Positions 7,530 through 16,344 of a DNA stretch of 64,000 nt are shown here, piece by piece (the stretch's first letter is position 1; each line of letters starts with the position of its first letter). The stretch lies in NCBI RefSeq assembly GCF_000817775.3, contig NZ_JTHE03000022.1, positions 1-64,000 of the forward strand, given 5' to 3'. Position numbers and translations under genes: made by a program. Under the pieces are notes generated by a model that did no database searches, was not told the origin of the DNA, and worked only from the letters and a program-made list of their open reading frames with translations. Source of the DNA: Lyngbya confervoides BDU141951 (lineage in GTDB: Bacteria > Cyanobacteriota > Cyanobacteriia > Thermosynechococcales > Thermosynechococcaceae).

Positions 7530-9254
7530 CTAAAGACCAAAAAGCGTTTTAATCCGCTGCCGAATATTAAACAGCGGCAGCTCGCACTCCTGAGTTCCGA
7601 AGGTTTGGGTCAACCCTAACTCCTCCAGCACTTGCTGACGCTGGGAGAGCGCCTGAGCGATATGTTCAGCCAGTTCTTGATAGTCCTGCAATAGCTTCTG
7701 CAGCGCCAGTCGATTCACCACAAACAGAGTCGTTTCCTCTAAAGATCGCACGGTTGCTGAGCGAGGAACGCCCGTAAACAAGGAAATCTCCCCAAAAAAC
7801 TCGCCTTGCCCCAGGGTCGCTAAAACCTGACCCAGTTTCTCCGAGTAAACCTCCACCTGTCCAGCCAAAATCAAATAAAAACACTCTCCCAGATCATTCT
7901 CACGGCAGATGATCTGCCTAGCTTCAAAAAGCTGGCGAAAACCCTCTTCAATGAGTAAAAGTAATTGTGCATTGGAACAATGCTGAAAATAGCTCACATT
8001 ACGCAAGAGGTATCTGAGCGTCCGCTTGTTCAGAGGCGCCACCGAGGGGGCAACACTTTTGGAGGTTAGCGGGGCGCCACTCATCATCACCTCTGGCAAG
8101 GATTCGGTGTAAATAGCCGACTCCCTGCGAATCCAGAGTTCCCGTTGAGGAAAGGGAATCACGATGTTGCGCCGCTTGAACTCCTGCTCAATTAAATAAT
8201 TTAAGGCGCTTTTGATAGGGTCAACTTCTTGCGGCTGATTAATCCAAGCCAACAGCTCAAATTCATAGGCACTCTCCCCAAAACTCTTAAACCAGACCTT
8301 CGGGGCGGGAAAAGACAGGACTCGCGGCTCCATTCGAGCCACCGAGAGCAAGGTTTCCGTCACTAAAATCGTGTCCGTGCCGTAGGCAACATTCACCGGA
8401 AGATGAATTCGACTCTCGCGTGAGCGATAGGTCCAATTGACCACATTATTATCAAAAAAGCGATGGTTTGGGAGAACCACATAAAGGCGATCTTGGGTTC
8501 GAATAATCGTGGATCGAATTGAGATGGCCTCAATCGTTCCCAAAATGTCCTCCACCTGGACAAAGTCTCCCACTCGCAGCTGCTGCTCAAATAGCAGGGT
8601 TAAGCCGCTGACGAAATTTTTTGCCAGTTCCTGCAGCCCCAAACCAAACCCAATTCCAATCACCCCAGCAAACACGGTCAACGAACTAAGGTTTAAACCC
8701 ACCGATTGCAGCAGAATAATGAAGCTAAAAATTGCAATTCCGTAGGACACCAGAGCCGAGATCGCTTCTTGGGAACCACGCTCAATCCGAGTCCGGCTGA
8801 GGATTTTCTGTCGAAGCCATCGCCCAAGCAGATTAGACCCCAGAAAAATCAGCACCGCGATCGCCACCACGGTTAGCAGGGTCAACAAAGTAATGCGATT
8901 GCCATCCCCAAAATCAATCAGGCCCAAACTAAAGGCTCGATAAATCAGCCTGGGAATCTGGCTTAGCCAGGATTCTATTTCGGAGGTCCAGGAAGCTAGC
9001 TGGGGAATCTGCCGTATTCCAACCAATAAAGCATAAATCCACAGCAGCAATCGCATCCCACCCAGAGCAATGTTCAACACTAGATCAAGTCTTGACACAT
9101 CGGACTGACCTGAGCCAAGTGGGGTTGGGCTCCCTTGAATCCTGCTAAAATACTGCCGTCGCAGCCGTTGCAGCCACCACCTCAATAGCCAATCAATTCC
9201 TGCTGCCCCACAAAGTATGATGGCAGCTATTAGCAATCCTTCAATCAAGCGCAT
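7530..9254 (-). CDS. MscS-family mechanosensitive channel with cyclic-nucleotide-binding domain
   Basis: The 574-aa protein has several N-terminal membrane helices, a pore-helix and beta-domain region typical of MscS (FVSGLTLLFEQQLRVGDFV, then GTIEAISIRSTIIRT), and a C-terminal cNMP-binding domain from about residue 430 (GEFFGEISLFTGVPRSATV). MscS-cNMP fusions are known as bCNG channels. They are usually gated by cyclic nucleotide more than by tension, so this is probably a ligand-gated channel at the cell membrane. It is divergent from trpG. Confidence 0.9.
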   Translation of the reverse strand: MRLIEGLLIAAIILCGAAGIDWLLRWWLQRLRRQYFSRIQGSPTPLGSGQSDVSRLDLVLNIALGGMRLLLWIYALLVGIRQIPQLASWTSEIESWLSQIPRLIYRAFSLGLIDFGDGNRITLLTLLTVVAIAVLIFLGSNLLGRWLRQKILSRTRIERGSQEAISALVSYGIAIFSFIILLQSVGLNLSSLTVFAGVIGIGFGLGLQELAKNFVSGLTLLFEQQLRVGDFVQVEDILGTIEAISIRSTIIRTQDRLYVVLPNHRFFDNNVVNWTYRSRESRIHLPVNVAYGTDTILVTETLLSVARMEPRVLSFPAPKVWFKSFGESAYEFELLAWINQPQEVDPIKSALNYLIEQEFKRRNIVIPFPQRELWIRRESAIYTESLPEVMMSGAPLTSKSVAPSVAPLNKRTLRYLLRNVSYFQHCSNAQLLLLIEEGFRQLFEARQIICRENDLGECFYLILAGQVEVYSEKLGQVLATLGQGEFFGEISLFTGVPRSATVRSLEETTLFVVNRLALQKLLQDYQELAEHIAQALSQRQQVLEELGLTQTFGTQECELPLFNIRQRIKTLFGL

Positions 9255-9342
9255 AGGGCGGAGGAAAACGGATCGATACCAGGAATGCCTCGACGGGGAG
9301 TTCCGATTGATATATTAAAGTATCCTTGAAAACCACTTAGGA

Positions 9343-9960
9343 GTGACACCCTTGATTTTGGTCGTTGATAATTACGACAGTTTCACCTACAACCTGGTTC
9401 AATACCTCGGAGAACTAGGTCTAGCGGTTGACATCGCCAAAGACTTAAACGTGTATCGCAACGACAAAATCAATCTGGAGGAGGTCAAAGCCCTTAACCC
9501 AGATGCCATCATTATTTCACCCGGTCCGGGCCGTCCCGAGGATGCGGGGATATCCATGCAACTCATCCAGCATCTAGGTCCTAAGACTCCCATCCTTGGC
9601 GTCTGCTTAGGGCATCAGAGCATCGGGGAAGTTTTTGGAGGCGATATTATCCGAGCCCCAGAACTCATGCATGGTAAAACGTCGGAAATTTTTCACAACA
9701 GCAGCGGCGTGTTTAAAGATCTGCAGAATCCCTTTGTAGCGACTCGGTACCACAGCCTGGTGATTGATCCCCAAACCTGCCCCGATACACTTGAAATCAC
9801 GGCTTGGACCGCCGATGGCACCATCATGGGCGTTCAACATCGGAACTACCCCTGGATCCAGGGCGTCCAGTTTCATCCAGAGAGCATTCTCACAACTTCC
9901 GGAAAACAGCTTCTCCAGAATTTCTTAGATCAGGTACAAGAACAGCATGCATCGTCGTAA
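9343..9960 (+). CDS. trpG: anthranilate/aminodeoxychorismate synthase, glutamine amidotransferase subunit
   Basis: This subunit releases ammonia from glutamine for chorismate amination in tryptophan or folate synthesis. It is a class I amidotransferase with VVDNYDSFTYN at the N-terminus, nucleophile Cys in GVCLGHQ, and the His-Glu pair in FHPES. Length (205 aa) is standard. The start is GTG at 9343, eight bases after an AGGA. Dual use as PabA is possible, since no synthase subunit is adjacent. It overlaps the next gene by 14 bases. Confidence 0.92.
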   Translation: MTPLILVVDNYDSFTYNLVQYLGELGLAVDIAKDLNVYRNDKINLEEVKALNPDAIIISPGPGRPEDAGISMQLIQHLGPKTPILGVCLGHQSIGEVFGGDIIRAPELMHGKTSEIFHNSSGVFKDLQNPFVATRYHSLVIDPQTCPDTLEITAWTADGTIMGVQHRNYPWIQGVQFHPESILTTSGKQLLQNFLDQVQEQHASS

Positions 9961-10717
9961 ATTTTTTCGTCTCACTCAACTGAGCGTCATTTCCGCCCTG
10001 AGCACAGCTTTAGTCCCCCAAATCAGCGCCAGAGCTCAGTCGGCTGGCTCATTGACGGTGGAGTGGCTAGGACACAGCTGTTTTCTGCTGAGGGGCAGCG
10101 GCAATCGGATACTCATTAATCCCTTTCAACCGGCCGGATGCACTGCAAACTATCGCGCGCCAAATGTGACCGCAGATTTAGTCTTCATCAGCAGTCGACT
10201 CCTAGATGAAGGGGCCATCGAGAACCTGCCTGGACAGCCCAAGTTACTATTTGAACCGGGAACCTATCGCCCCAATGGTCTCAGCGTCCAGGGCATCCGC
10301 ACCCTGCACGACCGCTACAATGGCTATCGCTTCGGCACCAACGTCGCCTGGAAATGGCAGCAAGCCGGTATTAATATTTTGCACCTGGGTGGGATTGCCT
10401 CCGAAATTGGCATTGAGCAAAAAATTCTCATGGGCCAACCGGACCTGTTATTTATTCCCGTTGGCGGCAGCGAAAAAGCCTATACGGCCGAGGAGGCCAA
10501 GCAAGCCATTGACACTCTTCAACCCAAAGTCGTCATTCCCATGCATTACCTCACTGCTGCTGCCAACCCAGAGCTTTGCGATCTCGAATCCGTGGATAAG
10601 TTTTTAGAGTTAATGAGTGGTCGGACCATCAACCGCACGGGACGCAGCAGTTTAACCTTCCAAGCCGACACCCTGCCCCGCAGTGGTCCGGTCATACAGG
10701 TAATGGCCTACAGCTAA
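9947..10717 (+). CDS. metallo-beta-lactamase-fold protein lacking metal ligands
   Basis: A 256-aa exported protein. The N-terminus has RRKFF then a hydrophobic stretch ending ARAQS, resembling a Tat signal. The fold's landmarks are present: WLGHSCF, GPGTY-like EPGTY, IRTLHDRY, LFIPVGG and IPMHY. The key HxHxDH motif is replaced by SSRLLDEG (about residue 85), and the HLGD aspartate by HLGG, so the binuclear metal site is missing most ligands. It looks like a conserved pseudoenzyme, not a decayed gene, because the frame is intact. Its start overlaps trpG, so they are co-transcribed. Confidence 0.8.
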   Translation: MHRRKFFRLTQLSVISALSTALVPQISARAQSAGSLTVEWLGHSCFLLRGSGNRILINPFQPAGCTANYRAPNVTADLVFISSRLLDEGAIENLPGQPKLLFEPGTYRPNGLSVQGIRTLHDRYNGYRFGTNVAWKWQQAGINILHLGGIASEIGIEQKILMGQPDLLFIPVGGSEKAYTAEEAKQAIDTLQPKVVIPMHYLTAAANPELCDLESVDKFLELMSGRTINRTGRSSLTFQADTLPRSGPVIQVMAYS

Positions 10718-10772
10718 GGACTCGCGGGGCAGAGAGTCCCAAAAGCATCCAGTCAGGGAAAATTCACCCAAA

Positions 10773-10804
10773 AAAAGGCAGAAGATTAAAATCTTCTGCC
10801 TTTT
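10773..10804. terminator. bidirectional terminator
   Basis: A perfect 14-bp stem with a 4-base loop; the arms begin AAAAGGCAGAAGAT and end ATCTTCTGCCTTTT. The A-run on one side and T-run on the other make it a rho-independent terminator on both strands, separating the metallo-beta-lactamase-fold gene from the convergent M23 peptidase gene. Confidence 0.9.
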
Positions 10805-10876
10805 CAAGGTGCTGATTCTGGATTTTCGGCTCGTTACACCAGAAAACTGGTAACCAGCCAGCCCGAAAGCCAGGCC

Positions 10877-12220
10877 TTAACCTCGTCCTAATAGGGCCAC
10901 AGGATTAACCGCACCCTGGCCGGCTGGGTGTAACTCAAAGTGTAGATGGGGTCCAGTGCTTCGACCGGTACTGCCCATCTCAGCAATTTGCTGACCTTGA
11001 GAAACATATTGACCCGCCCGCACTAAATTACGATTGTTGTGGGCGTAAAGGGTTAGGCTTCCATCGGGGTGAGTGACTTCAACTAGATTGCCAAAACCAC
11101 CAGAATTATATTGGGAATAGGTAATCACCCCAGGAGCAGCAGCGGTGATCGGCGTACCCACCGGAGCCGCAATATCAATTCCGCGATGCATACGCCCCCA
11201 TCGCCAACCAAAACCGGACGTAAAGGTCCCCTTGGCAGGCCAGATATAGCGAACCGTACCAGACTGCCATTCACTGGGCAAGTAGTTGTCGGAGACCAAG
11301 GGGGGCAGATCCAGATCGGGCAGCTTGGGCAAGGGCCCACGGGTCGCGACGGGAATGTCAATCAAATCTAGACCTGGCTTTTGAACAGCGGGCAGATCAC
11401 CTTGGTCTCCCTTTAGATCTAGATTCTGAACGGTGGCCACCTGGATCTGCGACTCATCAGAAACTCCAGAGGGCTGAGGAGACAAGGAGTCCTCAGCAGT
11501 GAGGGACGTCTCACCATCGGGGAGTCCCAAGGCTGGATCATCGGCCACGCGAGCAAGAATAAGGTCTGGCTCCTCAGAACTTGCCGTTAAATCTGTCTCT
11601 AAGAGCTGTGAAGCTCCATCATCCACAGAGGCAAGGGCCGAAGGTGGAAGAACACCTTGGGGCTGTGTTCCCACCTGAGGGTTGAGCAGCGGAGCCGAAT
11701 GCGCGCTGCGAATTTCAGGAGGGGACTGGGTGGTGGGGACAATAATGGCTTCTTTACTGACGATGGAATCTGGGTCCATCATCCGATTGGCATCGGCTAG
11801 CGTCTGGACGGAGACCTCATACTTTTCGGCAATCGAGGCTAAGGTTTCGCCATCCCTGACCTGATGAACCACAGCCCCGGATTGGGCAAGAGCCGACTTG
11901 TGGAAGTTATCAATCCGAGTCTGCTTGAGTTCATTGGCAATACTTTTGGCCGAGGCAAGACGCGACCGATAAGAAGGTGAGAGGTTTAACTGGTCCTGAA
12001 CATCAGCCAAACGATGAGAGTCTAAAGATTGGATTGGCTCGGCACGAAGCACAGTCTTCGCACTCGCCTGTTGCTGAGGAGCAACCACTGAACCTAATGC
12101 TGCTGCGAACAAGCATCCCACTAGAGCTGACGCACGAGTTCGACGTAGAGGGGTCAGTCCCTGACCTAGCCAAACAACGCTAGGTTGAGCGTTGACCTTC
12201 TGCGGAATTTCTCGTATCAA
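10877..12220 (-). CDS. LysM and M23-family peptidoglycan endopeptidase
   Basis: A cell-wall hydrolase exported through an N-terminal signal (ALVGCLFAAALG...). It has one LysM domain near the middle of the N-terminal half (VRDGETLASIAEKYEVS), a long Pro/Asp/Ser-rich linker, and a C-terminal M23 domain with HRGIDIAA and HLHFEL zinc and catalytic motifs. I place the start at the TTG at 12220 because AGGAGG lies six bases upstream; a further in-frame start at 12262 lacks such a site. It cuts or remodels peptidoglycan cross-links, or may be an EnvC/NlpD-type activator. Confidence 0.9.
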   Translation of the reverse strand: MIREIPQKVNAQPSVVWLGQGLTPLRRTRASALVGCLFAAALGSVVAPQQQASAKTVLRAEPIQSLDSHRLADVQDQLNLSPSYRSRLASAKSIANELKQTRIDNFHKSALAQSGAVVHQVRDGETLASIAEKYEVSVQTLADANRMMDPDSIVSKEAIIVPTTQSPPEIRSAHSAPLLNPQVGTQPQGVLPPSALASVDDGASQLLETDLTASSEEPDLILARVADDPALGLPDGETSLTAEDSLSPQPSGVSDESQIQVATVQNLDLKGDQGDLPAVQKPGLDLIDIPVATRGPLPKLPDLDLPPLVSDNYLPSEWQSGTVRYIWPAKGTFTSGFGWRWGRMHRGIDIAAPVGTPITAAAPGVITYSQYNSGGFGNLVEVTHPDGSLTLYAHNNRNLVRAGQYVSQGQQIAEMGSTGRSTGPHLHFELHPAGQGAVNPVALLGRG

Positions 12221-12902
12221 TGAGGACCTCCTGACTTTTACTTCACATGCACGGAACAACAATTGACGATCGATAATAACGAGTCAGTTTCCCGCCTGTA
12301 ATGACCCAAGCCTGAGGCCGGGCAAAAGCTTTAAGTAAAAATACTCTAGATCTTACTTTTCTGGCAAGAAAATAAAGCAGATTTACGAGAGGTCAGGGGA
12401 GAAGGGCTAAAAAGCCTTGCAGCTGACGGCAGTCAATCGCATCCCTATGTAACCTCAAAAAGCTTCCGTTGTTCCATCGAGGGGAAAAACACCTCGTAAA
12501 TTAACAAATGCAAATAAACAGTTACGCTTTTTTACATTCGAATAAGCTATCGAACTTTTAGCAGGGTGGCAAGCAATTTCACATTCCCATGGGGAATATT
12601 TTGATGGGTGATACAGAATAAAACCCTCTGAAATGCTTACCAGTCCTTGATTATCGATGGACTTGCTCTTCCACGAAATTTCCTCCTCAATAGTAAAGTT
12701 CCCACTCCCGATCCAGGATGTCACAAGGGGACACATAAAAAAGGCTTATTTCACTGATCATCGACGGCATTTACGGGCCATCCTCATTGCCAATTCTGCG
12801 CAATGTTGCAGAAATTCAAAGGAGCGAGGCCATATTCCCCCTAGAGCAAATACACTTAGAAATTCACGTAGGATGAGGAGAGTTTAGGATGATTGAAATG
12901 CA
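12221..12902. other. 682-base intergenic region with several small hairpins
   Basis: It separates the divergent M23 peptidase and dapB genes. No ORF is convincing: the readings at 12455-12736 (minus) and 12657-12887 (plus) overlap and lack family features. Two short hairpins are visible: CCCAAGCCTGAGGCCGGG at 12305-12322, and CGAGG paired with CCTCG near 12478-12499. I looked for the c-di-AMP riboswitch often found before M23 genes and did not find its conserved core. Confidence 0.45.
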
Positions 12903-13730
12903 ATGACACAGGACTCAACCATCGCGGTAATTGTCAATGGAGCCGCCGGCAAAATGGGGCGGGAGGTTGTCAAGGCCGTTACGCAGGCAGAGGATATGAC
13001 GCTGTTTGCTGCCATTGATCATAATCCGCAGGTTCAGGGCCTTGACGTGGGAACTCTGGTGGGAATGGGGGAACAGGACCTGTTCATCACTCAAGAGTTG
13101 GAGCCAACCCTAGCCGCTGCGGTCCAAAGCCATCGGCAGACTGTAATGGTGGACTTTACCCATCCCAGTTCGGTCTACCACAATGTTCGTGCAGCGATCG
13201 CCTACGGGGTCAGGCCCGTGGTGGGAACCACGGGGCTTTCCGAGGAACAGATCAAGGACCTTGCTGAATTTGCCGACAAAGCCGATGTGGGCTGCTTGAT
13301 TATTCCAAACTTTTCCATCGGCATGGTGTTGCTTCAGCAGGCTGCGGTTCAGGCGTCTCAGTATTTTGACCACGTGGAAATCATTGAGCTACATCACAAT
13401 CAAAAGGCGGATGCTCCCAGTGGAACCGCACTCCAGACAGCGCAAATGCTCTCCGAACTTGGCAAAACCTATAATCCCCCCCAGGTGGAGGAAAAGGAGC
13501 ATTTTCCCGGTGCCCGCGGCAGTAAGGTCGGGGAGCAAATTCGCGTGCATTCTGTCCGGCTACCGGGCCTGATCGCACACCAGGAAGTGCTCTTTGGGGC
13601 TCCAGGCCAGATCTACACCCTGCGACATGACACCAGCGATCGCGCCTGTTACATGCCCGGAGTCCTGCTGTCCATTCGGAAAGTGATCGAACTTCAAACC
13701 CTGGTTTTTGGGCTCGAGAAACTGATCTAG
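12903..13730 (+). CDS. dapB: 4-hydroxy-tetrahydrodipicolinate reductase
   Basis: DapB reduces 4-hydroxy-tetrahydrodipicolinate with NAD(P)H in the diaminopimelate/lysine pathway. The nucleotide loop GAAGKMGRE is at residues 13-21 and the catalytic signature [12 protein letters not shown] at about 164-175, with His164/His165 and Lys168. Length (275 aa) is normal. Its stop codon overlaps that of the convergent hydrolase through a shared CTAG. Confidence 0.96.
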   Translation: MTQDSTIAVIVNGAAGKMGREVVKAVTQAEDMTLFAAIDHNPQVQGLDVGTLVGMGEQDLFITQELEPTLAAAVQSHRQTVMVDFTHPSSVYHNVRAAIAYGVRPVVGTTGLSEEQIKDLAEFADKADVGCLIIPNFSIGMVLLQQAAVQASQYFDHVEIIELHHNQKADAPSGTALQTAQMLSELGKTYNPPQVEEKEHFPGARGSKVGEQIRVHSVRLPGLIAHQEVLFGAPGQIYTLRHDTSDRACYMPGVLLSIRKVIELQTLVFGLEKLI

Positions 13731-14647
13731 GTAAACGGTCCTGAAACCGTGGGTTCTCGAGGGACCGGGGGAGCCTCCTGCTGAACAATCCACTGCTGCA
13801 GCACCGAGTTCACCTGATCAGGACATTCATCGTGGGGGCAGTGGCCCGCCTCCACCAGCTCCAAATCGGCCTGAGGATAGAGGCGTTGACATTTACGGCC
13901 TTTCTCCACATCCATCCAGGGATCGGCGGTGCCCCACAGCAGCAGTAGCGGCACCGATAGGCTCCCCAACAGATCATCCAGGGTTCGTCCCGGCGGAGAT
14001 TGGAACACCGAAGCAAACACGCCAAAGGCACCGGGGTCAAAGGCCGGTTGATAAATTTCTTCCACCAACCGATCCGTTACGGCTGCCGGGTCGCGATAGA
14101 CCCGCAGTAGGGTCTTGCGAATTTGCGATCGCCGCCGAAAGTAGCGAAACGCCAAGAAACTCATTAGGGGAATGACCCCCGGCAACTGAAATAGCCGCCG
14201 CCGCACCGATCGCTGTCGGGTCGATTGGATCGCCTCGGCCGCAGATTTAAAGGGACCCGCGCAATTAATCAAGACCAAGCCTTCCACCTGATCCGCATGG
14301 TCCACGCCCAGGCAAAGGGCCACATAGGCCCCCAGAGAATTGCCCACCACATAGATGGGCTCACCAACAATCTCCTGGCAAAACTGGCGGAGCTGATCCA
14401 CCCACAGTTGGGCCGTATAGCCAACCCTGGGCTTTTGGGAACGGCCAAACCCCAATAGATCAATTGCCCAAACCCGACAGGACCGGGATAAAACCTCTAT
14501 ATTTTTACGCCAGTGGTCAGTGGAAGCTCCAAAACCATGAACCAAGAGCAAGCAGGGTCCCTTTTGTCCCTGCTGAACATAATGGATAGAGTGGCCCTGC
14601 CAGATCCAATATTGAGAGTCAGGGGCGGGACGTAAGGATGAAGTCAT
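13727..14647 (-). CDS. alpha/beta hydrolase
   Basis: The 306-aa protein has [10 protein letters not shown] (oxyanion loop, about residue 38), nucleophile elbow GNSLGA (about residue 103), Asp in GTADPWM and His in EAGHCPH. The elbow has Asn where many family members have His (GNSLGA, as in many plant and cyanobacterial chloroplast-type hydrolases). Substrate unknown; some relatives are pheophytinase-like. It is convergent with dapB. Confidence 0.85.
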   Translation of the reverse strand: MTSSLRPAPDSQYWIWQGHSIHYVQQGQKGPCLLLVHGFGASTDHWRKNIEVLSRSCRVWAIDLLGFGRSQKPRVGYTAQLWVDQLRQFCQEIVGEPIYVVGNSLGAYVALCLGVDHADQVEGLVLINCAGPFKSAAEAIQSTRQRSVRRRLFQLPGVIPLMSFLAFRYFRRRSQIRKTLLRVYRDPAAVTDRLVEEIYQPAFDPGAFGVFASVFQSPPGRTLDDLLGSLSVPLLLLWGTADPWMDVEKGRKCQRLYPQADLELVEAGHCPHDECPDQVNSVLQQWIVQQEAPPVPREPTVSGPFT

Positions 14648-15026
14648 AGCAACATAGAATCTTCAAGGTTCTTAGATCCCTAACACAAACACCCAAAGTC
14701 TGGGGACCGATCAGTCCTTTGAACCAACAGTCCCCCTGCTTCCCCCTCTCCCATCAGGCATCTCAGGGATAGTGTCCCATCCCTGGGATGCGGGTTGCTC
14801 CCTGAGTCTCCCCAGCCCCCCTCCCGGTTGCGCCACAGGTGCAAACCTGATTAAGATATTGCCCAATCCATCGTTAAGGCCAAGAGTTCCAGGCCCCCCT
14901 GCAAAGAACTCGTTACAGAACGAAGGATTTATTAGAAAAACATAACGAACTAAAATATGAATAGGCCCTTCATTTTATATATGGGTTGAGTAAAGCCATG
15001 AATAGAGCGTAAACCGAGGTAAACCG
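14648..15026. other. 379-base intergenic region with a strong hairpin
   Basis: No ORF or tRNA was found. The main structure is the 13-bp hairpin at 14758-14791. A direct repeat of GTAAACCGA (15009-15017 and 15019-15027) runs into the downstream start codon. An AT-rich stretch around 14971-14982 may hold a promoter. Confidence 0.45.
14758..14791. repeat. 13-bp inverted repeat, 8-base loop
   Basis: GCATCTCAGGGAT pairs with ATCCCTGGGATGC, with one T-G wobble, around an AGTGTCCC loop. There is no T-run on either side, so it is unlikely to be a terminator. It lies about 110 bases before the minus-strand hydrolase start and about 235 bases before the plus-strand gene at 15027. Confidence 0.6.
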
Positions 15027-15323
15027 ATGCTATCCCCCGAAGATCTCATTGGCCAAAAAGTATGGCTAGAAGTTCCCAGAGATTCAGACTTTCCCAACCT
15101 GGATCCCCATCGCGTCAAGGCCGTGATTACCCAACCTACGAGTCCACCTTGGTTTTATGCTCGCTATGAAGATCCGCCCGCAGCCCTGCGCGAGCCTGGA
15201 CGATGGATTTCCCTCTACGAAGCAGAACAGGCCTATTTCTTTGCTCCCGTTCTAGAGGACTATGATTTTGCAGATGATTCAGAAGAAGACATCGACTATG
15301 AAGACGAATATAGACTGCACTGA
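15027..15323 (+). CDS. conserved hypothetical protein with acidic tail (98 aa)
   Basis: I do not recognise a named family. The N-terminal two thirds (LIGQKVWLEVPRDSDFP..., then WFYARYEDPP) looks like a small beta-rich domain, and residues about 76-98 are mostly Asp, Glu and Tyr. It is soluble. A clear rho-independent terminator follows 19 bases after the stop, so it is a defined single-gene unit. Confidence 0.7.
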   Translation: MLSPEDLIGQKVWLEVPRDSDFPNLDPHRVKAVITQPTSPPWFYARYEDPPAALREPGRWISLYEAEQAYFFAPVLEDYDFADDSEEDIDYEDEYRLH

Positions 15324-15342
15324 AGGTTCAGTCCCCCAGAGA

Positions 15343-15366
15343 AGCCGCCAGAGGGGCGGCTTTTTT
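15343..15366 (+). terminator. rho-independent terminator
   Basis: AGCCGCC and GGCGGCT form a 7-bp GC stem with a 5-base loop, followed by a T6 run at 15361-15366. It ends the transcript of the gene at 15027-15323. Confidence 0.88.
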
Positions 15367-15529
15367 AATTGAAGAATTTTGGAACTGTCGCGGCGATGGG
15401 GGCGTCCCCTGAGCTATAGTTAAGTCGCTTGCAACCCGGTCGATCCCGTGCGCTGCTGGAGACCCCGGGACACTGGCCTCAATGGGGCAAAATTACTTTT
15501 AAGTTTGTTGGAATCGGAGTTAGACGCGT

Positions 15530-16189
15530 ATGCAGCAGAGTTTTCTGACCAGACATAGGGAAAAACTCTGGCTTTTGCTGGCAATTATTTTATTGATCCC
15601 CCTAGGGGCCTGTGAAGGGGACCTCGCAGAGAACCCTGAACTGTCGCCAGATCCCTCCGTGGAAGTTTCTCCCCCGGTCAACTCCCCATCCCCTGCCCTG
15701 CCCTCCTTAGAACCCAATAACGCCGGCAACTCCACCCCAGCCTCAGAGGATCCCCAAACCGACGATCAAGTTGAGATCTATTGGCTAACCAGCCAGGACT
15801 CACAACTGGCCTTGAGCGCCCGTCCGTTCTCAGGGGGATCAGGCGCCAGCCCCGAAGAACAGTTAAAAGGGGGGCTTCAGGAATTGCTCAAGGGCCCAGA
15901 GGAGGCTGAGGTCTCCAGTGCGATTCCGCAGAACACCAAACTCAATCAGGTCTCCGTCCGCGCCGATGGCATTCACGTGGATCTCAGCCCAGAATTTACC
16001 CAAGGGGGTGGGAGTGCCTCCATGCAAGGCCGCCTCGGACAAATTATTTACACCAGTTCTTCCCTCGATCCCCAAGCCCCGGTGTGGATCTCGGTGAATG
16101 GAAAAGCCCTGGAGATCCTGGGAGGAGAGGGGCTAGAGGTGCTGCAACCCATGACGCGCCAAGACTTCGAAGAAAATTTCACCCTTTAG
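15530..16189 (+). CDS. GerMN-domain lipoprotein
   Basis: A 219-aa exported lipoprotein. The signal peptide ends in LGAC (Cys at about residue 28), followed by a Pro/Ser/Glu linker, then a GerMN domain (VEIYWLTSQDSQLAL ... LKGPEEAEVSSAIPQNTKL ... IHVDLSPEFTQGG). GerMN domains occur in spore germination and in unrelated envelope lipoproteins; the role in cyanobacteria is not known to me. It ends 155 bases before thrS. Confidence 0.85.
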   Translation: MQQSFLTRHREKLWLLLAIILLIPLGACEGDLAENPELSPDPSVEVSPPVNSPSPALPSLEPNNAGNSTPASEDPQTDDQVEIYWLTSQDSQLALSARPFSGGSGASPEEQLKGGLQELLKGPEEAEVSSAIPQNTKLNQVSVRADGIHVDLSPEFTQGGGSASMQGRLGQIIYTSSSLDPQAPVWISVNGKALEILGGEGLEVLQPMTRQDFEENFTL

Positions 16190-16250
16190 GGGAGAAGCAT
16201 TCCAAAGGTAGGTCCTCCCAGGCTCTCTCCGCCCCTCTTTCCTGGGATCA

Positions 16251-16286
16251 GCGGCATATTTTGGGAATGGGTCCAAAATATGCCGC
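16251..16286. promoter_or_regulatory. perfect 14-bp dyad in the thrS leader
   Basis: GCGGCATATTTTGG and CCAAAATATGCCGC form a perfect inverted repeat around an 8-base loop, ending 58 bases before the thrS ATG at 16345. No T-run follows, so it is not a simple terminator. It could be a DNA operator or an RNA hairpin controlling thrS, by analogy with ThrRS autoregulation in E. coli; that link is inference. Confidence 0.65.
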
Positions 16287-16344
16287 AGATGCCGATAGCA
16301 ACGATAAGATAGGGAAGCTCCTTGCGTCAGTTCCATACTCTGTA

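Noticed and set aside
12455-12736. 93-aa reading on the minus strand
   Set aside because: It overlaps a plus-strand reading, has no family features or ribosome site, and lies in a gap with mixed composition.
12657-12887. 76-aa reading on the plus strand before dapB
   Set aside because: No recognisable features; most likely a chance ORF in the dapB leader.
10877-12902. c-di-AMP (ydaO-type) riboswitch before the M23 peptidase
   Set aside because: The conserved core sequences were not seen on the minus strand. A covariance search would be needed to exclude it fully.
16084-16344. Extended N-terminus for thrS
   Set aside because: It overlaps the lipoprotein gene and the leader palindrome and does not match the usual cyanobacterial ThrRS start.
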